NCBI GenBank assembly: GCA_020064725.1 | Contig: JAGTWJ010000006.1 | Location: 2,480,001-2,544,000 of the forward strand | Direction: 5' to 3' | Source: Drechslerella dactyloides | Taxonomy: Eukaryota; Ascomycota; Orbiliomycetes; Orbiliales; Orbiliaceae | Length of the DNA stretch: 64,000 nt | Shown: one piece after another, positions 23,580-34,024 of the stretch | Layout: every line of letters begins with the position of its first letter | How positions within the stretch are numbered: position 1 is the first letter of the stretch | Translations under genes and position numbers: made by a program | The notes under the pieces: model-generated | The model's database searches: none | What the model was told of the DNA's origin: nothing | What the model saw: only the letters and a program-made list of their open reading frames with translations

Positions 23580-26500
23580 TTACTCATCCAGCGGCAGCTC
23601 CCGGAACACCTTTTTCATAATACTCTTACTCTGCAACCCGTTAGCACCACCCCGCACCACTCAACAACCACAAGGAGAAAATTTTTAGAAAAGGGAGGGG
23701 AGATGAAGGGTAGGGGGGAACTAACTTTATACAGATTGGCGACGCGGATCCGCTCATTGTCCAAATGCGCATGATCGGACGCCTGCCCGCACGGCAAATG
23801 CGCCGCCGCAGCACCAAACTCCATCTCCAAAAACCGCACAGCGGGAATACTCCCCCCCTCGCGGATGAACAGCGGGCGTTTCCCCCAGACTTCCTCCACG
23901 GCGCGCGCGAGCGTGCGGAAGGCCTTATTCTCCGGATCCCCGAGCCACCATTCGCTCGCATGGTCGATGCTAACACGCAGCTCGTTCGGCGAGTTGAAGG
24001 TTGCGAATTGGCCGTAAAGGTAGGATGTCAGGCTGTCGCAGACGGCGGAGAGTTGCTGGTCCGGGACGATGCGGAGGGAAAGAGCGGCGGAGGCCGAGCG
24101 CGGGATTACTGTTGCGTTTGTCGGGCCGGACACGTTGACGCGGTGGATTGTCAGAGAGGGGTAGCGCCAGCGGGACATTAGCTGGTCTTTTAGCTGCGTG
24201 GGGGCGGTGGTGCTGAAGGGCCGTTGGGAGAATTGCTGCGTGATTTCCGTGTACATTGCCTCTTCGGCGGGTGTCACCGGGCGGACGGGTTCGTGGAAGC
24301 CTGCACAAAACTATATTAGTATGAGAAGTCAGTGGAGGAAGGAAGAAGGTGGGTATACCGGGTATCATGATCTTGCCGTCGTCGGAGGTTAGCTTGGCGA
24401 GCAGATTGACCATGTCGATAACGGGCTCGCGCGCCTCGCGGCTGCCGTCGACGCCGCTGTGCAGGTCCGGCCGGTCGCTCTGCACTTCGACGGAGGCGTG
24501 GACCACCCCGCGCAGGCCATACGTGACGCACGGCGCCTCATCGTCAAGCCAGTAGCTGTTCGCGAGCAGGATCCAGTCGACGGGGCCGATGAAGTCGCGG
24601 TACTTCTTCACCGCGTCCTTGAAGCCCCGGCTGCCGGCCTCCTCCTCGCCTTCGATCAAAAAGACGATATTGCTCGTCAACTCGTTGTTCTGCGCGAGTT
24701 CGCCCGCGGCGAAAATGGCGGCGAGCACGGGGCCCTTGTTGTCCGAGACGCCGCGGCCGTACAGGTACGAGTTCATGCCCGTGAGCTCGAAGGGCTCGGT
24801 GATCCACTGGCTGTCCGGCGCGGCGCCGGCGGAGATGACGTCGTAGTGGCCGTAGAAGAGGACGGTCTGTGGGTGGGTGGTCGTGGTCGGGACGGTGCCC
24901 GCGGGCGACGGCGGCGGGTCCAGCGGGGTGAACTTGGCAAAGACGATGGGGTTGCGCGAGTCGGAGGTCGGGATGAGGAAGGACTGGGCGCCGAACTGGC
25001 GGAACATGGACTTGAGGAAGGAGGCACCCTGGCGGCAGTCTTCGCTGAAGGTGGGGTCGTTGGCGACGGTGCGGTAGCTGACCAGCTTGCGCAGCGCCGA
25101 GTGCATTTCATCTACAAATTGTGAGCATGTATTCTTTGGGAGGGGGTATATTATATGTGGAGTGGTACCTTCCGTCGTCTTGTAGATGGAGGGGTGGTCG
25201 TCGTCGTGGGTGGAGACGTCCCAGATGGCAACGCAGTCGTCGTTGCCGCCGGAGAGGTAGATGTCCTTGCCCTTGACGGTCTTGATCGCGGACGAGAGGA
25301 TGAGGCCCTCGTGCGCCTTCCACCGACCGAGCAGCTCGAACCGCTGGCTCCATTTCTACAATCCTATCAATATCAGATGAATAAGAATGGAAAGAATACA
25401 AGACTCACTCGGACGTATCCGCTGGCGGAGCCGCTCCAGATAAAGTTGTCGCGGGCGGTCATGGTCTGGACGTCGTCCTGGTGGCCGCGGATGCTGCGGA
25501 TGAGGGACTGGCTGTCGAGGTCCCAGATGCTGATCTCGCCGTCGGTGAGGCCGCAGTAGAGGAACTGGTCGCGGGTGGCCATGCAGAGGACGCCCGAGTC
25601 GCCGGAGGACAGGCTCTTGGACTTGTCCGCGCGGATGGCGGAGGTGGCCGGGTCGATCTCCCACAGCTTGATGGAGCCGTCGCCGCCGCCTGACACCAGA
25701 ATCTGGTCGTCGGTGCCGTCGCGGGAGAAGGAGTCGACGAGCAGCATGCAGTAGACGTAGCCGTAGTGGGCGTACTGGACAATGTTGGAGGAAGGGATTT
25801 CGAGCAGCTGGGACTCGTGGTAGGAGACGTTGGCGTCGAAGGTGCGGGAGGGGGGCTGCGGGGTGGCGGAGCCGCCGGGGCCGAGGGAGTCGAAGAAGCG
25901 GTGGGAGCGCTTGGAGGGGTGGGACTGGAGGGAGGGTTTCGGGAAGCGGTCTTTGGCGCGGAAGTCGTACCATTGGATGGAGGTGTTTTGGGCGCCGAGG
26001 TAGACGGTGGAGAGCTTGGAGCTGTAGGCGACGCAGAAGACGTCGCCGACGTCGAAGGTCGAGTAGATTGTGTGCACCTTTTCGAACGTCTGCGCGCGCC
26101 AGATCTGTTCCCCGCGTTAGCCTGGTCTGCTGCTTGGGTAAGATTGATGCAACGGTATATATACATTGACGACGGCGTCGCCGGCGGTGCTGAGCAGAAG
26201 GGACTGGTCGCCGGACAGGACGAGGGAGAGGACGCAGCGCGAGTGGCCTTTCAGGTCGGTGACATGGTCGTACGTCTCGATCGAGAAGACCTACACGCAT
26301 CAACGGTTAGCTAGTGCGCAAACCCGCAAGGCCGAAGACAGCGTAGGACGGTACCATAACGTCGCCGGACTGGGTGCCAGCGTAGATGTACTGCTCGGAG
26401 ACGGCGATGGCGAGCACGGAGCCGGCGCAGTGGACGCGGTGTAGCGGGGTCTGGTCATTGCTGCTGGGCCCGGCGAGGGTGGAGGCGGCGGTGGAGGCGG

Positions 26501-27372
26501 AGGCTGCGAGGGAGGAGAGCGGCGGGGGGCTGGCGTTTAGCAGGAGCAGATCAAGATCCCCGTGCATCCACATTGAAATAATCAACTGCGTAGAAGGCAA
26601 TGCACATGACAAGAATTATAGGTGCGGATGAAGCCGATGCGACGGAAACGACAATGGCAGCGGTGATATAAATGACAGAAGCAAGTTGGTGTTGGTGTTG
26701 CAGGAGTGGTTGAAGGGGCCAATCAGAGCGTGTGGAACGCGGATGGGCAAACCGGCCGCCCAAATGGCGCCATGCTCGATTGCCTCTCGTCTATTCATCC
26801 GATCTTTCTCCACCGACAGAACAAACACACGGCGTTCCAACAACAGTTAACAGGCAGAACAGAGAAAATGAGTACGTACCGGGATGAGTGGAAGCGATCG
26901 GACGGGTCTGCAGCGGCGTGAGGGAGCGACTGGGCGGATAGGACCACCGGGAGCCCGCGCCGGGCGGCAGACCGGCGGCGTGGCTCGGGACGGGGCTGAG
27001 ACGGCTCATCGAGGTGGCCGAGGCGGCATCCGAGACGGCGCCCGTGTGGAGGAGCGGTGTCGCGCCCGGGGAGAGACGGGGGCGCTTGGTGCCCGGCATT
27101 GACAGCGTGGGCGTGTCGAGGTGGTGATGGTGATAATTGAGGTGATGGTGGTCGAGGGGCGAGGTCCAGTCGAGGTGGTTCCAGCCGTGATCCGAGCCCG
27201 CATCCACATCAGATCCGTTGCAACTGTAGCTATCGGACTGATGACTGGAAGACGGGCGCTTTCGAGGATTTGGTCCAGATGTCGTGAAGGGATGGGAGGG
27301 CCACGGCAGCCGGAGCAGCGCTGGATGCTCGTGAGGCTGCAGCGGCTGAGGCAGCGGTGGAGCATCGCACAT
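23580..27372 (-). CDS. DUG2: DUG2-type subunit of the glutathione-degrading DUG complex (1009 aa)
   Basis: Exons (descending): 26880-27372, 26355-26503, 26165-26290, 25409-26104, 25169-25355, 24359-25111, 23726-24300, 23580-23630. Dug2 acts with Dug3 as the cytosolic glutaminase that removes glutamate from glutathione. Residues about 165-570 form WD40 repeats (e.g. VSGGGDGSIKLWEID, IYLSGGNDDCVAIWDV). From about 575 an M20 metallopeptidase domain follows, with the metal-site motifs FYGHYDVIS, GRGVSDNKGP, IEGEEEAGS and the late ASDHAHLDNE. WD40 fused to M20 is the hallmark of Dug2 (yeast protein about 880 aa). The first 165 residues are low-complexity, His/Pro/Ser-rich. The first intron (26504-26879, 376 nt) is the least certain junction; others are 53-95 nt. 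The gene is divergent from REI1. Confidence 0.9.
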
Positions 27373-28811
27373 CGATCAGAACACTCAATCTCGGTATCCT
27401 GCAACTGCGAATGCGAATGGACGTGCGGATACACGTATTCCGGAATGGATGCGCTGTTCCTGCTGCGCTAGATCGATTAGCGCCGTATGCAGGTGCTCGT
27501 GCCAATTAATGACCGTTGACTGTCGCCAACGTTGCGATCGAGATGAACGGGTCGCACGAGACAATTGAATATGACAAGGCCGTCTGCCAGGCACGCTATT
27601 ATACTATGAGATGTCGCACAATGGTACGAGTGGAGCCGCATGCATGCAGAGACGGTATTACAGACGGGAAAGATTAGATGTTCAATGGTATTATATGGAG
27701 AGAATCCGGGGAGCCGAATGTCGCCATCGAATCCCGACAGCTCTCCGTTATATACAGTACACGCACAGTCCACAATCCTAATAATACAGCAAGCTGGTGA
27801 GAGAAATTGAGTGAAGAGAGATTATATTGTATCACGCTGTTCTGACCAGCGGCTGACCGATCGCGCGTAATTTAACTGCCGTCTGCCGGTTGTATCTACA
27901 AGTATCACTGGAGGATAGTTAGCTGTAAATGGCTCTCGTTGGATGGCTGCACCGACAGCTTGGCACATCCCGCCAAGAGCGCACTACAGAACCGCCATTC
28001 TCTGGCACTATCAGACAGCGACATCTCGATCTGGTCGTCTTTTATTCTCCGAGCTGGCTGTCGGAGCGGCATTAATCGCTATCGACTGATCACGCCGGCA
28101 TCAGCCGCGCTTCCATCCGGCTGCGCTGCACTGCACTGCATCTCGGGTAATATTGCGTCCACGCGAAAACTCAGATCTCCAGCATTAGCATGTACTGTCC
28201 ATTGGTGGATGTAGCTCGGCCGGCCCTCGTCGGAAGCTAGCCTCATCTCCGACGTCATTCAACTCGAGAGAAGCCCGCGGAATATACTTACACATCTGTC
28301 CATGAGAGTCCTGATGAATAAGAATGACTTGCCGAGAGCCGACTCGAGCACTCTCGTATCCGCCGCCGCCTCTGACTCCCGCCACCGACTATTGTAATAT
28401 AACGGCAGCCCGCGCTGTATTTATACGACCTCCGCCCTGACCCATGATATATTATCAATCCGTCGAGTCATAGTGAATAAATATTGAATGCCAGTTGGAG
28501 CTTGGCTGGCGGACCAAGCTTTTTTGCAGGGCGTGCCGGCCTGGCTGGGCGTTTTCATTTAACAAATCGATTTTTTGTCCACCCACAAATTATTGTCGTT
28601 AAACCCATCTCCAAGCTCCGTTTCCATTTCCAGTGAGCTCCCGCCTGCAGCTGGCCTGTCATCTTTCTATCCTTCCATCCAGCCCCTCCTTCTCTCTCTC
28701 CCCTCTCTCCCCTCTTCTTCTTCTCTTCTCCATCGACATCTTCATCTTCATCGCCTCCGACAGCTTCATCCATCGACGTATCAGCATCACGGTCTCTTTC
28801 GGGCACTCAAC
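27373..28811. other. divergent promoter region of DUG2 and REI1
   Basis: No gene between the two start codons. The 130 bases before the REI1 ATG are strongly pyrimidine-rich (CT/TTC runs from about 28.68 kb), as in many fungal 5' leaders. The centre is unremarkable. Confidence 0.6.
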
Positions 28812-30463
28812 ATGACGACACTCGTCGCCTCCCCCAACCCCCACCCGGCCCCGGCCCTCGCCGCCGCCTCCTCCCACCCCTTCACCTGCAACACCTGCCA
28901 GGTCGCCTTCAAGTCCTCCGACGGCCAGCGCACCCACATGCACACCGACTGGCAGTACGTTCATATCGAGTCCCATACGCATTTATATATATATATATAT
29001 ATATTCATATCTTGGCGGATAGGGTGGTGATATCCAGCTAACAGTGGTATAATAGTCGCTACAATCTGAAGAGGCGCATCGCAGAGCTGCCGCCCATCTC
29101 CTCCGAGATCTTTGCCGAAAAGGTCCTCTCCTCCCAGGCCGCCGACCGCGCCGCCCGCGACCGCGCCAGCTTTGAGAAGCTCTGCCAGCCCTGCTCCCGC
29201 ACCTACTACTCCCAGAATGCGTACAACAACCACGTCAACTCCCAAAAGCACAAGCAGCGGCTCGCCGCCCTCGACAGGGCCGCCCGCGCCGACGGCGAGA
29301 GCGTCATGTCCTCCACGTTCAGCATGGACGACACCGCCATTCCTGACCGGGATGACGACGAGATGGCGAATCGCGAGCTCGCCTCCCTCACCCAGAATCT
29401 GAGAGTCACACCCTCGACGACGACAACGACGACGAGTGCTCCCGCCGAGACGGAGGACGGCATGGCGGCCCTGCCGATTACTGAGTGTTTGTTCTGCGGC
29501 CTCGCCTCGACGACGCTGCAGCAAAACCTCGAGCACATGTCGAAGAGCCACGGCCTGTTCATCCCCGAGCAGCGCTACCTCGTCAACCTCGAGGGCCTGG
29601 TCCGCTACCTCGGCCAGAAGGTCCTCGTCGGCAACACCTGTCTCTACTGCAACAAGGCCAAGGGCGGCCTCGACGGCATCCGCACGCACATGCGCGACAA
29701 GGGCCACTGCATGATCGCCTTCGACACGGAGGACGAGATGCTCGAAATCGGCGAATTCTACGACTTCCGCTCCACCTACGACGACTCGGACGCGGCCTCC
29801 AACGACGACGACGGCACCTGGGAGGACGAGCAGGGGAACAAAGCAGCCGGCCACGACGAGACGTGGGAGACGGACTCGGAGGCCTCATCCGTCGACAGCT
29901 GCGATATCGGCAGTCTGCGCGTCACGCGCAAGGCTACGCACCACCGCACCTCGTCGTCGCATCACCTCGAGGACGGCTGGCACTCGCACGCCCACTCGCA
30001 CTCGCACACGCACGCCGTCGTGTATTTCACGGAGACGGAGATGCATTTACCGACGGGGCGGTCGGTGGGCCACCGCTCGCTGGCGCGGTATTATCGGCAG
30101 AACCTGCGCGATTCCCGCAGCGACGACGACGCCGACACCCTCGCCATCGAAGACGGCGATGCGGAGGATGCAACAGCCGGTAACAGCAATGCGAATAGCT
30201 CTGCGGCGCAGCGGCGGGCGCAGAAGGCGCTGATCAGCCGCGCGAACGGCGGGCAGGGGCTGGCGCTGGCGAGCGCGGGTGCGAAAGCGCGGGCGTCAAA
30301 GATGGAGAAGAAGGATAAAGCCGTGGAAGAGCGCGGGCGCGAGAAGTACCGCGCCAAGATTGAAAAGGCGGCGAACCACCAAAAGCACTACCGGGTATGT
30401 CCATTCTCTCTTGCTCACATCCTCAAACTTGCGCTAATTGCCAAATAGGATCCGTATTTGTGA
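28812..30463 (+). CDS. REI1: cytoplasmic 60S biogenesis zinc-finger factor REI1-like (498 aa)
   Basis: Exons 28812-28954, 29056-30394, 30449-30463. Rei1 acts in the cytoplasm on late pre-60S particles, releasing and recycling Arx1/Alb1. Four C2H2-type fingers are visible: C26/C29/H42/H48 ending in the family signature DWHRYNLKRR (formed across intron 1), CQPCSRTYYSQNAYNNHVNSQKH-type near 90, CLFCG...HMSKSH near 220, and CLYCNKAKGGLDGIRTHMRDKGH-type near 280. The last intron adds the conserved end HYRDPYL. Length agrees with the family (yeast Rei1 393 aa) plus an Asp/Glu-rich middle, a His-rich insertion around 390-400 (WHSHAHSHSHTH) and a long basic tail. The His insertion is unusual. Rei1 and its paralogue Reh1 cannot be told apart here. 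Confidence 0.92.
28984..29004. repeat. (TA)n microsatellite inside REI1 intron 1
   Basis: Twenty-one bases of alternating T and A lie within the 101-nt first intron, upstream of the branch-point region. Confidence 0.9.
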
Positions 30464-31103
30464 TTGCTGGGCTGTCTACTGTACATTCTGTTACCACTAT
30501 ATACTACTTGTCTACCCGATTTCTTCCTTGGCTTTTTATTATTATCATTTTGAAAAGAATGTTTCTTTTATGGATTTGGCTTTGGAGCAGGCATTATGTA
30601 TATCCGGGAATCATCGCACTGGTGACTGGTGTTGTTAGGGCTCTGCATTTCTCTCCTTCCTTCCTTCCTTCCTTCCTTCTACTATTTTGTTCTAGTTACT
30701 TTCCCCCATGTTCGCTACAGTCGTTACTGGTTTGTTCGTTCGTTGTTAGTAGTAGATGATGTATGAGATGACGATGTGACGTTAGTGTGGTACGTATACG
30801 ATGATAGAGGTTATCACGGCGGCAATGGATGAGATGCATGTCAATGCGGTGTTATCGTGGTGGTGGAAGAGCGGCCTGGCATCAGCTGGAAGAGTGGAGT
30901 GGAGTGCAAGATGCTGGAAGCTTCCACTGCATTTATAGATGAAATATAAATAAATATTGAGCACCGTAGATCTCGCACGTCAAACTGCCTTGCACTGACT
31001 ATACAATTATCTAAATATTTACGAAATGGATTGGCGGTGGTTCCTTCGAACGATCGTGTGGGAAGAGTATTAATGGCGGCATATTGCAGCAACGTTGGGC
31101 GTG
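30464..31103. other. REI1 3' flank and intergenic DNA
   Basis: The first part is T-rich, consistent with a 3' UTR. A TTCC tetranucleotide run lies inside. No gene. Confidence 0.5.
30657..30676. repeat. (TTCC)5 microsatellite
   Basis: Five perfect TTCC units about 200 bases downstream of the REI1 stop. Confidence 0.9.
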
Positions 31104-31112
31104 TATATAAAA
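31104..31112 (+). promoter_or_regulatory. strong TATA box without an obvious gene behind it
   Basis: TATATAAAA is followed by about 100 bases of pyrimidine-rich, leader-like sequence, the arrangement seen at efficiently transcribed fungal genes. The first ATG downstream (31228) meets a stop after one codon, and no open frame of any quality follows. What follows instead is a nested inverted repeat. Confidence 0.45.
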
Positions 31113-31234
31113 GGCCACCGCCGCCCTTCCCGCCATCTTTCTTCCTCCCCACTTTCCCTTCTACATCATCCTTCATCGTCCTACATCTCTTCCCACGTCT
31201 CTCTTCCGCGTGCCCTACTTTAGGTATGCTATAG

Positions 31235-31316
31235 CCATAGCTCTTTCTTTATTGTCACGTATCTGGTGGGCGCAGGCACGATTGCGCCCGTCGGATGGGA
31301 ACAGAAAGAGCTATGG
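31235..31316 (+). repeat. nested inverted repeat, potential long hairpin
   Basis: The outer arms are perfect over 13 bases: CCATAGCTCTTTC at 31235-31247 and its complement at 31304-31316. Inside, GGGCGCA (31268-31274) and TGCGCCC (31283-31289) form a second perfect stem with an 8-base loop. The sequence between the stems pairs partly. As RNA this could fold into one hairpin of about 80 nt. It lies about 120 bases downstream of the TATA box. It could be a small-RNA precursor, a regulatory RNA or the relic of a small inverted-repeat element; the sequence alone does not decide. Confidence 0.5.
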
Positions 31317-31882
31317 TGGAAGATGGGTGGTGGGTGGGTGCCATCGCCATCAACATCGTTCCATCACCATGCTCCCTCCCTCCCTCCTACACTGAATCAT
31401 TCGCAGAACTCTGGGAGAGCTCCCACATGCCGCTGAGAGGCATGAACAGAAGTTAATGCAAAGTGGAGACTGGGAGGAGGTATGGCTCCCAACCCTTGAC
31501 AGATTACAGCATCACATCCACGCGCCAGCTTGGCTAACCATAGCCGACCATTCCAAGATATTGAAGGACCCGTGTCTTGATGAATCGAATCGCGCAGGCA
31601 CGTGTCTATATGGATGGATGGAGTGCGATACGCTTGCCCTGCCTGTGCGATGCGAAACACAACGCTGGTTCCCGCAGCAGGATGTGTGGTGGGGTGGAGG
31701 TTGACATCAACATTCTGGATATCACCATGACAATCATGGCCATTAACATTATGACCGACCCTGCTTACGTCCTCTTGTTCTACCGTGGTGGTAGACATAT
31801 CACGGTGACAGCGGCATGTAACTCTATTGTCGGTATATACATGCACTATATATATAGCAAAAGCCGTGGGTCAGCTATAGTG

Positions 31883-31951
31883 GTAAGCTTTCTACGCATG
31901 TGCACTTCTTGTATAAACGGTGCTAACGATGACAACTTGCAAGGAACAGAG
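31883..31951 (+). repeat. diverged repeat, copy 1
   Basis: Begins GTAAGCTTTCTACG, continues with TGCACTTCTTGTAT and GGTGCTAACGATG, and ends near GGAACAGAG. It shares this order with copies 2 and 3. Similarity extends upstream to an ACAGCGGCATGT block at about 31.81 kb. Confidence 0.55.
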
Positions 31952-32242
31952 AAAGACAGCTGCGACGAAGATGAGGGGTGCGTGCACACCATCAACCAGC
32001 AACAGCATGCATCACCGCTGTTCCCTCTTGCTCTACCCGGGACGACATAGACAATATGCTGGGCGCCAAAGATGTGCTTGACCAGAGGGCGCAATCCAAT
32101 CTCATCACCCAGCTGTGCTGAGATGCGGTAGACCTCCGCGAAGATGTCCGAAGACACCTCATGGGTTACAGCGGCATGTGGCGCTGTTCGTCGGTCGATC
32201 TACACATGTGCGATGCGAATGACGATTAGTTTATATATACTA

Positions 32243-32306
32243 GTAAGTTTTCTACGTGCAGTTTTTGTATATGGACGGCGCTGACGATGGCAGCTTGGGA
32301 ACAGAA
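32243..32306 (+). repeat. diverged repeat, copy 2
   Basis: GTAAGTTTTCTACGTGCAG, then TTTTTGTAT, GGCGCTGACGATGGCAG and GGGAACAGAA. Also preceded by an ACAGCGGCATGT block (about 32.17 kb) and a TATATA stretch, as in copy 1. Confidence 0.6.
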
Positions 32307-32779
32307 CAGAAACTGTAGTCACGGGTGATGGACCATCGCCATCACCATCGATCAACCATCATCGCCTCATTATCTCCGTCCGTGGTGATAAGTATCGCGG
32401 ACTGCACGTATATGTCGCTGCTGTTGGTCGATACCGGCATGTCTCGAGCAGCGACGGCGAACTCGATACCAGGAAATTCCAACGACGATTAATTTCCCCC
32501 ACACCCCGATTCCACCTTTCATCTCTGCGCCGTTACTTCATTAGGACGACTGTTTCCCTTTCATCATACTTTCATCGCTACGCCCTCACATCCTTTCATT
32601 TCCCTCACTACCAGGCTGTCACTTCACTGGGGCGACCATCTCCTCTTCACCTTCGTTACGTCTTCCAAGGACTGGAAAGGTTGCAACAGCATACAAACAG
32701 CAACATCACAGGCTGCATTGTCCTGTAAAACGCAAAACGTCTGTGCCATACGAATGATGGTTGGTTTATATATATGCTG

Positions 32780-32827
32780 GTAAGTTCAATGTGCAGTTTT
32801 TGTATCCGGACAGTGCTGATGGCATGG
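32780..32827 (+). repeat. diverged repeat, copy 3
   Basis: GTAAGTTCAATGTGCAG, TTTTTGTAT, then AGTGCTGATGGCATGG. Closest to copy 2; preceded by the same GTTTATATATA stretch. Confidence 0.55.
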
Positions 32828-33567
32828 TGTAAAGGTACAGTATACAGCACATGGGAAGTGCAGTTCATCGGTGTGGTTTTAAAGTTACAACTTGCAGTCA
32901 AGGGGCCGATCATGGTTCCACAATCGAACGAAGGACTCATGAATAGTCAGATATGACGTGCGCAAATCGCGGCATTGTAAGTTGTCTGGTTGCTATACCA
33001 TGTCTGGACTTTCACTGAGACTGAAGAACTGTAATATTCGCAGTTTAATTCGCGCTCTAATTACAGCTGAAATTCCATCTGTCGATGCTGAAAACGCCAA
33101 ATGCATGGCTGCGAACTACGAGGAAGTTTCTGCGGCTTCTAACTGAGCAACTTAACCGGCGGTGTCGCTACGATGAGTACATATCCCTGGACATGAACCG
33201 CAGTCGTACAGAACATTCCCAGCGGCTTTTGGTGACAACATTCGGCCAGTTGATGCAACATCAAACAGTAGCGAGCAGCCGAGTGGATAAATTGGACATG
33301 TTTCTTCTGCCCCATATACCTTAGGGCCAGGCTGCCGAATGAGTACTAGAATGCGGTCATGCAGTCAAAGAGAATACATGATTCCCACGCGGCAAAATGA
33401 CAGTTTATTTATATACGACCCGCATAAAGTATGGTAACGTAGTTGTCTGATTCTGATACCATATTATTTTGTTGTAATCGGAGGCTGACTGGATAATCGC
33501 AGGGCGTCTATACTGCTTCTACCACTGAAACGCCGTGAGTGCCTTGCAAGAGGGCTCATGGTTTTAA

Positions 33568-34024
33568 ACAGTTTACCTCCAAGAAACACAGGCTAAGCTT
33601 GCGCCGCGTAAACGGTTAAGAACATCCGAGTGGTCCTTGGTACTGGAAGCGCGCGTGCACGAGGAAAACGGTGTCGTCAGAATCGAGTTCGGACCGAATA
33701 AGACGACTCGGATCGGATATATTCGCCGCGATGGTAATCTAGAGATAACCATAAACTTCGAGCATCTCGACGGGTCTTTAAAAGTGCTCGCCACTAGGGA
33801 GCAATTCATCCGCTGGGATGAAGGCGACTGCTTTTATACGATCATGACGCGATCTGATTCTTGAATTCATACTCGCCAAGCAGCTCGACGAGCCGTGTCG
33901 CCGTAATACAAGGACCGCATGGTCCAACCCACGCCGGCGCCCTCGCTATGACGAAACCGCTCTCCAGGCATTGATATCGGAGAATATCGATACAGCTAGG
34001 CTGTTGTTCGAGCGAAGATGCTGA
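33568..34024 (+). pseudogene. remnant of a gene with an unknown domain and an ankyrin repeat
   Basis: One frame (33568-33864) gives about 98 well-formed residues: a basic start (KLAPRKRLRTSEWSLVLEAR), then regular beta-rich text (VVRIEFGPNKTTRIGYIRRDG, LEITINFEHLDGSLKVL) and a stop. After a frame change, 33944-34024 reads DETALQALISENIDTARLLF followed by ERRC and a stop, a good match to the ankyrin consensus (TALH.A...G....A.LLL..GA). The two pieces were probably one gene, now interrupted by stops and a shift. The first domain is not recognised. Confidence 0.35.

Larger units (their letters stand above)
31317..33567. other. intergenic block with diverged repeats, no gene
   Basis: All frames are short and overlapping. 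Three copies of a related sequence are annotated separately. Short CCATCACCATCG-like stretches occur near 31.35 and 32.34 kb. Confidence 0.5.

Noticed and set aside
24459..25124. 221-codon plus-strand frame
   Set aside because: Antisense shadow of the DUG2 peptidase exon in GC-rich sequence.
25356..26303. 315-codon Arg/Pro-rich minus frame
   Set aside because: Shifted reading of the DUG2 WD40 exons; the true frame gives clear WD repeats.
28961..29854. 297-codon minus-strand frame
   Set aside because: Antisense shadow of REI1 caused by GC-rich third codon positions.
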